From positions 5,456,001-5,520,000 of the forward strand of contig NC_070562.1 in NCBI RefSeq assembly GCF_026914185.1: a stretch of DNA of 64,000 bases, written 5' to 3'. This DNA comes from Puccinia triticina. Taxonomy: Eukaryota; Basidiomycota; Pucciniomycetes; Pucciniales; Pucciniaceae. Made by a program: the position numbers and the translations under genes. Below the pieces are notes generated by a model that saw nothing but the letters and a program-made list of their open reading frames with translations, had not been told where the DNA came from and ran no database searches. Numbering within the stretch: position 1 is the stretch's first letter; each line of letters starts with the position of its first letter. Shown here piece after piece: positions 13,101 through 24,189 of this stretch.

Positions 13101-13600
13101 CTTTGGTTTTCCCTCCTTTTTCAGGCCTTTTTTATAAGGATCTCTTACAATCTGCAGTCAGTTTCTTAAGTTTGAAGAACTCAAGCCTCAAATCTATTTG
13201 TGGAACCATAAGCTTCAATTTGATGCTAGACTACACCCCTTCAGCTTGCAGCGGCGAAGCCGCCTTGGCCTCTAGTACCAAATAGAAATAGAAAATGGCC
13301 TGCTTTCTGAATCGACGGGAAGTCCACCAATGAATCTATTTTGGTAAATGTTGAAATTTGGGTGGTCTTACATGTTGAAATTTGGGTGGTCTTGAATTCT
13401 GTTTATCAGACGTATCTCTCACAGGTCGAGCCAAGGTTATTGCGTTAGTGAAAAGAAATCAAAACGAAAAAAACAACATTGCGGGACGTCCCAAAATCTT
13501 CAGCGAAGAAGCCTGCTGAGGCGCAAGGCCCCTCAAGACGGGCCTTCGGGCAGATTTCTCACGGACTGTGTCAGGTTCAAAGTGGCAATCATGAGCATAT
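10160..13600. other. Gene-poor interval, no supported gene
   Basis: I see no convincing coding region here. It holds a GGTACC-rich repeat piece (10388-10530), a stretch with several copies of TCAAGGGTTTCCCC beside A runs (about 10790-11110), and a G+C-rich block (11160-12480) with many short frames in all phases. One plus frame at about 12010-12235 looks mildly protein-like but matches nothing I know and has no clear start or splice sites. A 22-bp direct duplication lies at 13348-13393 (ATGTTGAAATTTGGGTGGTC repeated). Confidence 0.5.
10388..10530. repeat. GGTACC-rich dispersed repeat, copy 2
   Basis: Contains GGTACCGG, CACACCAGGCAATGCTGGG, a TTTTGGTGAAAAGCTGTG block and CTGGTACCTGGGTACC. The same blocks appear at about 4345-4445, 22446-22575, 41590-41728 and at both ends of the hAT-like element at 50633-53896. 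I infer that it is a terminal piece of the same hAT-related family; the terminal TAGAGAT is not visible at this copy. Confidence 0.45.
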
Positions 13601-13624
13601 AAATGGCAGACATGCTTATGGATT

Positions 13625-14295
13625 TCATTCCTCGTCATCTTCATCTCCACCGGACCTGAGCTGTTCAGCAATGTTGCTGGCAATACGGTCCAAGTCTCGC
13701 TGTCCATCCTGCGATACCCGTCGACCACCTCGAGGGTCCTGATACGAAAAAGAAGAGCAAACTTGAGACACTATCTGGGGTTATCTGCTGGTTGGAGAGT
13801 GCGTACTTTTTCGAGTACTCCGATTTTCTCCAGACCTTGCAAAATTTTCCTTTCGATTGATCGGGAGGCGTCCACGTGGTGACTGGGTCGGTTTCCTCGG
13901 TTCTTCGCGGTTCCGTGAAGTTTGGCAAGGGCACCGACTCCCACATGTTTTCGAAGGTAGATGTGACGAGCGACGCCAGCTGTGAGAAAGACACAATATG
14001 AGCTGCATGGCGAGATTTCGAAGACGTGGAGTTGGATCTCAGAAACTAGAAGACCCACCAGCTCGGACGTAGTACCAGTCGGGGTCGTATGGCGCAAGCT
14101 CTTTACAGGGGCCGGTTTTGACGATATCCACCCACGTAGGGACTTCAATCTTGCCTGAATTGATAATCGATATTAAAACTTCATCCAATTTCAAGTAGTT
14201 GGTGGATGGAGGGAGCCTATCTCACCAGATCGTTTCAAGTGGCCAGCGTATTCGCGGATGAACGCATCGGCGGCGATGTCTCGGACGGAAGGCAT
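13625..14295 (-). CDS. RPS19: 40S ribosomal protein S19 (eS19)
   Basis: Component of the small ribosomal subunit, needed for 18S rRNA maturation in other eukaryotes. Four exons on the minus strand: 14295-14226, 14154-14059, 13979-13807 and 13738-13625. All introns are GT-AG and phases join exactly, giving 150 residues (yeast 144). Family signatures in order: [10 protein letters not shown] near the N-terminus, [66 protein letters not shown], then [17 protein letters not shown]. The start was chosen by homology at MPSVRD; the frame is open upstream to an ATG at 14391, but that extension is Pro/Ala-rich and not part of the family. Divergent from BET1 with 305 bp between start codons. Confidence 0.96.
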
Positions 14296-14600
14296 GTTGA
14301 CGGGCGGAGGGTCGGTTCGATGGGGGTGGTCGGTGGTGTCGGCCGAGGGCTGCGTGGTTCTGGTTGGGTCTGCGGCCGCTGCTGCGCCCAAGCCCAGCTG
14401 CCAAGCCCTATCTCATCGTAATCTGTGACATCCCCTGACCCCCGAGTAACCACCTGGTACCCGACTTTACGATCCGAGGAGACAGACAGGGGACTTCCTC
14501 GGATACCATCTCTATCCGACAGTCGGCCAATACAGAACTTGGTGAGTAACACCACATCAGACTCAGCTTATTCGAGGCGCTTCAAGTAAAACAAGCCACC
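14296..14600. promoter_or_regulatory. Shared upstream region of RPS19 and BET1
   Basis: The 305 bp between the two divergent start codons must hold both 5' leaders and promoters. It is G+C-rich next to RPS19 and ends with the plus-strand start context GCCACCATGAG at BET1. I see no clear TATA box. The bidirectional arrangement is inferred from orientation and spacing only. Confidence 0.5.
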
Positions 14601-15617
14601 ATGAGCAAGTAAGCTGACTTTCTTTGTCTTTTTGCCTCTCTCTACTCCTCAAACGCTAACTAATTATTGAACCATAAAAAAAGGTTGACGCACAGAGATC
14701 CGAACAGAGCCGCCTTACTATCCAGGACACCATCGTATAATAATCCGCCATCAAGCTATGGAAATAATAACAATTCTAGGCCATCGACGATCCCGAATTA
14801 CGGCCGATCGTACGGCTCACATGAACAACAGATCCCGTTCTCCTCTTCCTCCTCCTCTTCTCATCTCTCCTCCTCTTTCTCCAATCACCGAACGGCTGAA
14901 GAATTGGAATCTCAAAATGACGACGCTATCGAAGGTCTCAGTGCTAAAGTCAGACTCCTCAAAGAGGTACCTCTTTCCGCTCGGATTCACATTGGATTTC
15001 ATTCTTACAAATACTAACAAATCTGTTTGTTTTCTTCCACACTTGTTCATCTCAACCAGATCACCGTCAGTATAGGCACAGAAGTAAAAGAATCAACCAA
15101 CTTGATGGCAACTCTAGTAAGTCCTTCAATTTCGAAAAATGTCAACCATACATAGATAGAAATTAAGCCAAGCGTTTAAAATTATACCCAAACAAAAAGA
15201 ATGATAAGTTTGCAGAAGCTTCGGGAGTGCTATCAGGGACGTTTAAGAAGATGGATCGAATGGCCAAGAAGCAATACGGAAGATGGTGGTACTGTAAGTC
15301 AATGAAGAGACCACCAATCGTTTTTGTATTTGATTCATTTCTCTCCTCTGGAGTTTTTGATCTAAATTCCATCTGTGGAACTGAAAATTGCCTGCCTTTT
15401 ATCTTTGATGGTCAATCATTGTAGGGTTCTTGTTCTTGATCGCAGTCTTTTGGATCTTCGTCTTCACTTGGCTGTATGTTTTCATCCTTTGGTCCCCCCC
15501 TCCACTTTAGGGACAGAGACTCGTCCAAAGCAATTAACCCACCAAACCTTTGCTTCCTTCCTCTTCATTTATATTTCTCTCTGACAATAATTTTGATCAT
15601 GCAGGTGGAGACGTTAG
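14601..15617 (+). CDS. BET1: Bet1-type SNARE, ER-Golgi transport
   Basis: Tail-anchored SNARE of ER-to-Golgi vesicle fusion (partners Sed5, Bos1 and Sec22 or Ykt6 in yeast). Six exons: 14601-14608, 14684-14966, 15060-15116, 15200-15293, 15425-15473 and 15605-15617. The splice phases join to give 167 residues. The first exon is only 8 nt (ATG AGC AA). The N-terminal half is Ser/Asn-rich. The SNARE motif starts at about residue 75 (AEELESQNDDAIEGLSAKV) and runs through IGTEVKEST and the FKKMDRMAKK segment. A C-terminal membrane anchor (FLFLIAVFWIFVFTWL) follows and the protein ends WRR. The order and spacing match yeast Bet1 (142 residues). The last exon adds only four codons and the stop. Confidence 0.9.
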
Positions 15618-16545
15618 CACCGGCCACTCCGTCCTAATCGTCAACGTAGAAATCATACCTTTTTTTTTTCAAGCTCGTCACCGAGATCATCACCCATTTC
15701 CGCTCACATATTTGTCTTCTTTTTTCTTGTACTTCAGACTGCACATTGTATTATGTCTTTCATCTCTCGCCCATCTTAGGACACAGAAAACTCTTTTTCT
15801 TACAAATTCTGGAACGAGTCTTTGTGTAATGGCATTGCATAGCATCAGAAATCTAAGGTTTATTTCCTCAAAAAGGTTCATTTGGGGATATGGAGCTGTT
15901 ATCAGGCTATTTGGATTGACCCACGTTGAGCGAGAGCTCAACTGGTATAGTGACATAAGTGGAGAGAGGGATGATCGACCTGTACTGCATAATTACAGCC
16001 AAAGTTCCCTGTTCTGCTCTAGCCAATCCATCGAACTTGCATATTCTTCTGGGACCCCTTCCTAAAAGACTGTGGGACTTTGGGCATCATTCATAATTGG
16101 TGGAGGAGAGGCATATATTATCTTAACAAGAAAGAAATTGACTTGCAAGGAAATGGATGAAAAAATAAACTAAAACACAAACACGGGCACAGACAGACGG
16201 GGACAAAAAGAAGAATCTACTTATATGTAAGAAAGAGGAACCAAAAAAAAAATAGTATATATGTGGATTTCTATCGGGCAAAGAGGTATATGTACAGAGA
16301 AGAAAAAAAGGGATCATTTGTGTTTGACAGGTCAACAGCGAGATATATGTGTATTCATAAGCGCGACCAAAAGAAGCAGGATAAAAGTAAGAAAATATAG
16401 GAGTTGTAAGTTGAATTGGGTCTTTTTGGAGGGACAAAAGGACTGAGGACAGAGTGTGGTAAAAGCATTAATAGGGAAAACTGAGTGGAGACGAGTAAAG
16501 AGGACTACTGATGATGGCAGAGAGGAGAGGAAGAGAAAACAAGAT

Positions 16546-19500
16546 TTAGTACTCGGTCCTCCTTCGTTTTTCTCTTCCGTCATCCAAGTTACCGCCGCCG
16601 CCGGTCCCACCGACGCCGCTACCGGTGCCGCCGAGACTAGCTTGAGGGCCGCCCATTGAGTGGTTGACGCCGGCGATGAATCGGGGATTGAAATGGCCGT
16701 TGTTGGGGCCGCCAGGAGGGCCGGTGGGGCCGGACATCGGGCCGCGTCCGGGCATGGGCATCATCATCGGCATCATCCCATTGATCCCGTTCATTCCGTT
16801 CATCGACCCCATTCCGCTCATCCCGCCCATGCCCATCATCCCCATTCCGCCCGGCATCATGCCCATCATCCCTCCGCCCATCGGTCCCATCCCCATCCCT
16901 CCCATCATCCCTCCCATTCCTCCCATCCCGTTCATCGACCCCATCGGGCCCATCCCGCCCATCCCGTTCATTCCCGGCCCGCCTCCTGAACCTACCATCC
17001 CTCCCTGATGGCCCATCCCCCCTCGGCCCATCCCGCCTCCCATTCCCGTCGGTCCTCCGCCTCGACTCATCCCTCCTCCTACGCCTCGTCGCATACTGTC
17101 TTCTCCCCGTCCTCGACCACTCGGTCCGCCCGGCATCCCGCCGATGAATCCGCCGCCACGGCTTCGTCCATCTCGGTCGTCTGGCATTCGGTTGCCCCCT
17201 AAGCCATGCTTATCTGCGTTACGGAACGGCGTCCCATTCATCGCCGGGCTCAGATTACATTGCGCCTTCTTCCCATCTATCTCACTGTTCGGGCGAAACC
17301 GCCGCCATCAAAGATTCACGATTAGTTCCACCATAGATTTGTAAACTACACATGATCTTATTTTGAAAAACTGTTGGAACAGACAGAATTGAAAAAACAT
17401 AAACTGGTAAACTCAACTTGGAATCAAACCATCCTTTAACGATCTCAGCATCAGGTTGATTGCTGAATTCCATATAGGCGACCCTGCAATCACACCCACA
17501 CCAAACAAAAAACCCAAATCAATCACAGACCCGGTGCCAAATCAATGAAAGAAAAAGTGAGACTCCTTTTTCTTGAAAGAAATAATAGACGAAAGTCTAA
17601 AACTTTTTCTTTCAAAAAAAGTGTGAAGGGGGAGGGGGAACAGACCCTTTAGACTTCCCATTGACTTTGTGTTCCGAGAATGTGATATCTCGATGAGCGA
17701 CACGAACGCCCAAGTTTTCAGCCACTTTGCGTAGAGCTTCATCGCTGGTGTACTACACTCACCCAACGGCGACGTGTTACGTGCCGACGTGAAAAAAGAA
17801 TGAAAAACGACGAGAGAAAATGATGCGAAGGAAACGAGGGTGGAGGAGAAAGAGAGCAGGAATATCTTGCGAATGAGTTGAAAGATGAATCGGGTCTAGG
17901 AAGAGTGAGAGAGGAGGGGGCGTTACGAACCCATTGAAGTTCGGAAACATAAAGACCACAGAGTCCGCGGTCATTTTCTTTCCTAGCTCCGGGGGCGCCG
18001 GAGGGGATTCCATGAGGGGGATGAGAGAGGGCGGTATTATTCATGACGACATCACCATTATTACCGGGATGATGGTGGCCGAGATGGTGGGCATGATGGG
18101 GCTTGTGGGGCGAGAGGGGAGAACTGATGGTGCCGATCGATTGCGGGACCGGCGGGCCAGCATGGTTCATCGCCGTGGGTGTGCCACCGTTGGCCTTGTT
18201 CTGCCCGTTGGCTGTCATCGGGTTAGGAGGTAACGACGCCGAGGCCGGGGGCATCGGTAGCAGATTCTAATGGATCACACGAAATATAGATCGGTGATAT
18301 CAGTTATAGCCTGTCTTTCTGTACCGCTCTGCCCATTGTTTGCATTCGACACTCATGGTCAGACCACGAGATAAGTCTCATCATCCAGGCTCTCCAGGAG
18401 CTGGAGTGTCGTTGGTTCCTGGCAGTGTGTTTCCGGCGCCCGTTAGGAGAAGCAATAGAGTAGATATGAAAAGGTGACAAACCTCGCCATTGCCAGTGGA
18501 AGCTGGTGTGATCTTAGGCTTGATGTCTGGCTTCGTGTCCGCATCATGCGTGCTCTCATTCCTGCCACTACCACCACCACCACCACCACCACCACCATCA
18601 GCACTGAGTATAGCACTGGTCGAAGGCTTGATGTCTTTGGCCCTCGGGCTCGTAGGATCTCGAATACTTGTCCCATCCTCTGGTATAAGATCTGCGTACA
18701 AATTATCCTACAAAAAAGATAGCAACCGGCAACAAAACGCATAGCAAACCAAAAAAGGCAAAACAAGGTTAAAAAAACAGCACATGATCACTCCGAGTTC
18801 AACGGTCAACAAGGTGAAGTGGTTGGTTTGGTCAGGAAAAGCATTCAGTCAAACATGAAAAAATGAAGGACATGAGTGGTAAAATGACGTGCGGCGTTAC
18901 CGACAGCAGTGCGACAACGTTTCGTAGGATTGATGCCACCCATGGTGTTGGAAGGTGACAAGGACGTACGTACAATCGGTTGGGTGGTGCGATGAGCAGG
19001 AAACAAGTGTGGTGAGTGGACGAGAGGTACATACGAGTGAATCGAATGAAGCGACGGCGTAAAAGACAAAAGAGTCGAAATGAGACGGTTAACAGGATGG
19101 TGGGATGGTCACGAAGAGAGCGACAAGAGAGGCCTGGAAGGGGATGGGGGAGGTTTCGCTTCTCTTGAATACAAGCCATCGATCGACCAGGAACATGTAC
19201 AAGGCGAGTCTTTCAAGGTAGTGGTGAGCGAGACATTGTGGAAGGATTGAGCTGTACTCGATACAGGGTCAAGAGGATGCAAGAAAAACAGCAGAGACCG
19301 AAGAGCCATCAAGAGACTAGAGCGAGGATACGGACAAGACCGCTTGGAGTGGTTTTTCGAGACACAGATAAAACTGCTAGTTGACCCAAAGAGCACATGC
19401 CGAAGTAGCCAGGGGAACGAATAGCACAGAAACGAGACAATCTGGAGACTGAAGAGGAGAGGAGAGAGAACAGAGCAGAAAGAGAGGAAATTACTTCGGG

Positions 19501-19557
19501 TGCATCATCTGTTGGGCCGTAAATGTCGTCAAAATCGGAATTTTGAGCTTGCTTCAT
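16546..19557 (-). CDS. RRM protein resembling CPSF6/CFIm68
   Basis: Six exons: 19557-19495, 18707-18483, 18266-17931, 17752-17646, 17483-17418 and 17284-16546. The phases join exactly, giving about 511 residues. The start [14 protein letters not shown] is acidic. Exon 2 has a poly-Gly tract from a GGT microsatellite. One RRM begins at about residue 196: RNP2-like GLYVSELQW, then [52 protein letters not shown] and [11 protein letters not shown]. The layout LYV..LQWYTSDEAL plus [12 protein letters not shown] resembles the CPSF6/CFIm68 RRM of the mRNA cleavage machinery. Unlike animal CPSF6, the C-terminus is not Pro-rich/RS-rich but has RGG boxes and about 120 residues of GM repeats, ending EKRRRTEY. 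A general nuclear RNA-binding role is secure; the CFIm identity is inferred. Confidence 0.8.
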
Positions 19558-20104
19558 GTTCAGTTTCTGCTTGTGCTGGTCTCTTCGGGTGCTTTGGTGT
19601 GATTGGGCTTGAAGATGAGTTGGATGGTGAAGTGGTAAAGAAGAAAGTGAGGCAGATACGAGCTGCAAGGAGCGGTTTCGGTGGAGGCGCAAGGGCGTGG
19701 TTGATTTTGGAAGGTGACTGTGTCCGGAGCGGGCTGGCGGGCGAGGCGAGGCGGGAAGCTGAACACACCCGTCGGGAGGGGCTTAGCTGAAGCTACATGC
19801 GGGTGAAAGGAGGTGGGAAGAGGGGGTACAGTGTCGGTCCATCCGACGCCACATGTACAGCTCCACGCGGGGCATGTCTCCGCCCGTCGTCGTGCGCAAC
19901 GACAATCGGCCGTTTATAAAGCCTCCAATGGCAACTCTGATGGACGTCATTCGACCGACGATGGCTTGAAGAATTGGCGTCGGCCCACCCCTCCTACCCC
20001 CACCCAAACATTTGGGCGTGCTCCATGGCGGGAAAAGGCGGGTTCGGCGTCGGCCTGACTTGCCGCGCAGGGTTGGCGGAATCCCCGTCTGTTCGCGGTC
20101 AAGC

Positions 20105-20215
20105 AAACTCCCAACAATCTTGACAACCTGAAGTAAAAAGTAACTTTTCCCAGGCTTGAACCCAAAGCCTCAGAGGACAAGGGGTACGGCCAACCACTGC
20201 ACCATGGTAGACCTC
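20105..20215 (-). repeat. Possible tRNA-derived SINE fragment
   Basis: On the minus strand there is an A-box-like TGGTGCAGTGGTTGG and, about 35 bp on, a B-box-like GGGTTCAAGCC, the spacing of an internal Pol III promoter. The anticodon and T stems do not pair well, so it is not a working tRNA. A T-rich stretch follows. It may be the head of a tRNA-derived SINE; I see no second copy in the window. Confidence 0.4.
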
Positions 20216-20237
20216 TTGAGATTGCATGCTATCTATA

Positions 20238-21424
20238 CAGGTCCCCAGTCTCTCAGAGAAAGAATCACCACCAGCACCAAAGGTGAGCAGCAGTGGTTTC
20301 TTATCCTTAAGAAACCACTGCTAACTCACCCATGGTGCTGGCAGTGATTCTTTCTCTGACACCAGGGGAGATTTTGATGCACTCTCCAGAGAGTGCCAGA
20401 TTCTAATTATAAATTCTTCAGAAGTCAATGGGAATTGTTTCAGAAGTGATGTGAAATTGTCACAGGACCTTGTGCAATTTTGTATAGAACCATTTAATTA
20501 TCTAAGGATAACTTAATTACAACCTGTAATGAAAGATAGTTACTCAATTCCCAATTATTAATCATTTATGGTGAATCTCTGCTGATTAATTTCTGTATGT
20601 CAAAGGGGTTTCACACAACATAAATATGACTCACGGGGGCTTTAATGGCTTTCTGACCAGTTTGTACTTGTAATGAAGCTGTGAAAGGCCCCTCCAGTGA
20701 TCTGTTGCCCTAATGTACGCGCGTACACAAAGGTGGCATTGGTGAAGTGGAAAACAGCTCACATGCATGTGCATGGAGAAATTGGAAAACAAACCACTCA
20801 CAATCTTATATGTGTTAACAAGCCAGGATTTCTAGCTTAAATCTGGTACCACACACCTCCAAGCTTGACTTGTTTCTTATCTTCACCCTACTTTCATCCT
20901 TTTTTGGCTCAATTCTAGATGATACCGGCCTTCTTTAGGGAAATATGCCAATTTAGATGGGCCTTTCATATCATTCTAACAGGGGTGTACATGTTGCTGA
21001 TCTGTGGGAGTTCCAACCTGTGATTTTGAACAAACTTGCACATGCGTACATGAAGATTACATTAGCAAATTGAAAACAATGACCACATTCATGTGCATGT
21101 AAATAATATGAATCAAACCCCAAGAAACCATCTCAATTAACAAACAGTTCAAATTGAATTATGATTTGATTGTGGCCATTGTGTCTAAGTGGTTTCAACT
21201 GCGTTCCAGTTGCATTCCAGTTGACTTCTGCAAGACTTCTGGATGATTTATGCATGAATCCAGGATCAGTTTCAGATCATTTGTGGATTAGTTCCAAAAT
21301 TTTTCATTAATTCTTACACTAATTCCATCAAACGCATCCAGCACAGTTGAAGAAAAAAGGTACAGGATGGCACTCTCTGGAGAGTGCGTCAAAATCTCCC
21401 CTGGTGTGAGAGACTGGGGACCTG
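20238..21424. mobile_element. Terminal-inverted-repeat element, 1.19 kb, split left end
   Basis: The right end, reverse complemented, starts CAGGTCCCCAGTCTCTCA and runs on through CAGGGGAGATTTTGA and GCACTCTCCAGAGAGTGCCA. The left end has the same ~58 bp but interrupted after the first 15 bases by a 107-bp hairpin (20253-20359). The interior is A+T-rich with no frame I can recognise. No target duplication could be made out. It is non-autonomous. Confidence 0.7.
20253..20359. mobile_element. Palindromic mini-element nested in an inverted repeat
   Basis: Near-perfect palindrome. The arm TCAGAGAAAGAATCAC..CCAGCACCA..GGTGAG..AGCAGTGGTTTCTTA pairs with its reverse complement, centre near 20307. 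It sits inside the left terminal repeat of the 20238-21424 element. The intact right repeat shows what the site looked like before, so the insertion is certain. The palindrome ends TCA/TGA. Confidence 0.75.
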
Positions 21425-21690
21425 CATTAACCTCTGGTCTGAGCTTGCAAATAGAGGAGGTTGTACCTGCATGCATCAAGAGATGTTATCAGTTTTTTCA
21501 ATCCTTTCTACACAGCTTGGACTGCCAAAAAATGTTTGCCTGGCTTACCTGATTCCAAAGCTGGTTTAGATACCAGTACCTTTCTCAATTTATGAGATCA
21601 GTACTTTTCACCTGGGCTTGAATTGTCACAATATTCCTTACTTTCTTTACTTGGTAGTTGGTATACACTACAGGTGTTCCATTCTGCCAT

Positions 21691-21909
21691 TAGGGGGTAT
21701 CAAATATGAGAAATCCACAATTAAAAGCCAAAAATGTCAAATATGAGAAATCCACAATTAAAAACCAGTCAATTAGCCAAAAATATTTTTTTTTCACCAG
21801 TGGATCCCAAAAGGGGGTAGAAGAAGGACCAGCATGTTTTAAAAATGGTGGGATTTTTCAAACCAGTCAATTACATAATGGTGTATTTGGTCACATTTGA
21901 TACCCCCTA
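21691..21909. mobile_element. Mariner-like MITE, copy 1 (TA-flanked)
   Basis: Inverted ends TAGGGGGTATCAAATAT and ATTTGATACCCCCTA, with TA at both edges as expected for Tc1/mariner-derived MITEs. It shares CCACAATTA, CCAGTCAATTAGCCAAAAAT, CACCAGTGGAT and TTTTTCAAACCAGTCA with copy 2. It carries an internal duplication of the first ~35 bp (CAAATATGAGAAATCCACAA twice). Confidence 0.75.
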
Positions 21910-22187
21910 TTAAATGTAACAAAATTAGCTGATCTATTTTGATTAGCAGAAAAAGTGAAACAAATGCAATATGTGTATTGTATAGGCATATACATTTTAT
22001 TGCATTAATTTTTGAAGAAAAAATGTCTTGGTGTATTTGTATTTCATTTGAAACCCAATACCATACAATACATTTCAAAAAAAAAAATGTATTGACCTTG
22101 CCAATCCACTAGATATTACATTTGGGGAGGGAAATAAATTACACAAAAATAAATTGTCTTGTATTGGATAACAAATACAATTTATAT

Positions 22188-22368
22188 TAGGGGGTATCAA
22201 ATATAGGGAATCCACAATTAGAAACCAGTCAATTAGCCAAAAATAAAATTTATCACCAGTGGATTCCAAAATAGGGTAGGTGAAGTAACAAAAAGTTTTG
22301 AAAATGGTGGGTTTTTTCAAACCAGTCAGTTACATCATGGTGGATTTGCTTATATTTGATACCCCCTA
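22188..22368. mobile_element. Mariner-like MITE, copy 2 (TA-flanked)
   Basis: Same ends and interior as copy 1 at 21691-21909 but without the internal duplication; 181 bp including the TA at each edge. The two copies are in the same orientation about 280 bp apart. Non-coding. Confidence 0.75.
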
Positions 22369-22445
22369 TTCTATAAAAAACAATACAATACATGCCATAT
22401 ACAAATACATTTATTGGATTTTTTGCACCATTATTAGCAGCTGCA

Positions 22446-22577
22446 TAGAGATTGTCAATTGGTACCCGTTTCTCAGTACCAGGCACCTCCTGGAAGGTAC
22501 TGGAACTGCCCACACGCGCCAGGCGGTGCCTGTTTTTATTGGTGAAAAGCTGTGTGGTACCTGGTGTGGCAATCTAT
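22446..22577. mobile_element. Short hAT-like element with GGTACC-rich interior
   Basis: Begins TAGAGATTGTCAATTGGTACC and ends GGTACCTGGTGTGGCAATCTATA. These ends are close inverted repeats of each other and match the ends of the larger hAT-like element at 50633-53896. The interior shares GCCAGGCGGTGCC and TTGGTGAAAAGCTGTG with other GGTACC-rich copies. I could not see an 8-bp target duplication; the right end merges with the repeat that follows. Confidence 0.5.
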
Positions 22578-23300
22578 ATAGGCAAGCGTTACAGAATGTC
22601 TAACTGGCAATAGCGCGGGTGGGAATGCACATGCGACTGAGATCAGAGTGCATTTGGTGACATAAGCAGATGTCAGAAAGCACAACAAAAGAATATGTAA
22701 AGTTGTACACACAGAAAGCACGGAGCGGGATGACTTGCAGATTGCGGACCACAGGAAGTCAGGCCAGAGCAGAGGGCAAGAGCTGGACTGCGGTGGATCA
22801 AATGCATGGACTGGTAGCAGCAGGTGAGACAGGGCAGCTGAAGCAGTTTGAACTGGGGCAGAGGTACTGGTGAGAGACTGACTGTTGGGGGAGAGATATA
22901 GGATGTGGAAGGTCAAGTGTTGGAGAGGAGCGGAGCCTGGGAGCATAGTATGCTGGAATTGGGCGGAGATGGTGGACTAGTGCAGGAAAGTTTTCATAGT
23001 TTTGAATTGGGTGGGAAAGGAAGCGGACAAGCGTGAAGGGGAGGGGGGGAGAAGGGTTCACAGTTTCTCTTCTTTTTCCTTCTTCATCATCTTACTAACT
23101 ACTCATCATTGCACTTACACTTACAGATAGTACTAGGGTACTACAAGAGATTTATGCTACTTTTATTTGCTTAATTTCTATTGCAGAATTTGTGCTTGAA
23201 CAGTACAGAGCGTCACTACCTGAAGACTATTACACTAAAGATCAGGCTCATTGTGGAGCACTGAAGATTAGTGGAACATAGTGGTGTGGAGTGGAAATCA
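22563..23300 (+). repeat. About 730-bp dispersed repeat, copy 1 (possible solo LTR)
   Basis: Similar over its whole length to 40767-41495. Shared blocks include a start GTGTGG.RAT.TATAT.GGC (TATA-like), GCGGGAATGCAC, GACTGGTAGCAGC, GTGAGAGACTGACT, GTTTCTCTTCT near the middle, and an end ATTACACT.AGATCAGGCTCA. Length, a TATA near the left end and absence of a reading frame suggest a solo LTR, but the boundaries and a target duplication are not resolved. Confidence 0.55.
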
Positions 23301-23389
23301 TTGATATTCACTCAAGCCTGGATAAACATTTTGAAGGGGAAATGGATTTTTTTTACTGTGAACAACCTTAATTTTGACACCAGGTACCA

Positions 23390-23690
23390 CCCCAAGTACC
23401 ACTTGTCCCCACCAGATGAAGCGGGCAGACCTGCCTCCTGGCTCTTGGCCTGCTTAGCTACCCTCAATGACTGACAACAGGCCACAGGCCATTGAGGAAA
23501 TTCCTGGCGCAATAATTGAAAGGTGTAACAACTCCTCTCAATGAACAGTGTGTCCTGGTTGTTGAGGGGAGTACCCTCAATGAATATGACCAGAACAGGT
23601 TGATTGTTGCTGTTCCATTCATCAAGAGGTCCTCCCCTCAATGACCAACCTTTTATGGTCATTGAGGGGAGGAAACCTTGGTGAATTATC
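23390..23690. repeat. Hairpin-rich repeat with CTCAATGA/TCATTGAGGGGA units
   Basis: Several inverted pairs, for example CCTCCCCTCAATGACCA with TGGTCATTGAGGGGAGG, and GGGAGTACCCTCAATGAATA. The same design (CATTGAG or CATCAAG next to a G-rich stem) recurs at 48470-49030 and 50800-51595. No gene. Confidence 0.55.
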
Positions 23691-24189
23691 CATTCCAGTC
23701 TTCATGACCTGTCTGATGAAAAACTCTGGCGGTACCAGTGGTACTTTCCTTACCAGCTGATTGCCTCAAACTAGCTGAGGAAGAATGAGGGAGAGGGTAC
23801 TGAACCTGGGGTTGCAGTGGCGAAGCTGCCTTGGCATTGAGTAAATCCATATGCAACAGGATGAAATACTGTGAATATGATTAAATTTGAATCTACCTGT
23901 AACAGATGATGTATGGTATGCTAGAAAGTGAGGCATTCCATTGCATTAATGAAGGTAGTAATAAGACATTAAATTGAATTGAAACAATGCTGAGATGGAC
24001 TGTAGAACAAAGATTTTGGATATTGAGGCAATTTTTGTGGAGGGGTATATTAATTTTGTGATCCAGTGCAGAAAATTTTGAATCCTTGTTGGGTTGAAGG
24101 GATCAAGGCATAAAAGGTTTACTGCCCAAGGTGGAATGCTGAAGCAAGAAAGGTAGGGATTCTTGGTTCATGGTTGATGAAATGGGTTT

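Noticed and set aside
15550..16065. 171-codon plus-strand frame after BET1
   Set aside because: Begins inside the last BET1 intron, has no motif, and lies where the 3' untranslated region is expected.
16660..17008. Plus-strand His/Pro-rich and Pro/Ile-rich frames
   Set aside because: Antisense shadows of the Gly/Met-rich tail of the CPSF6-like gene.
20105..20215. A real tRNA gene on the minus strand
   Set aside because: A- and B-box-like sequences exist, but the anticodon and T stems do not fold into a tRNA; kept only as a possible SINE head.
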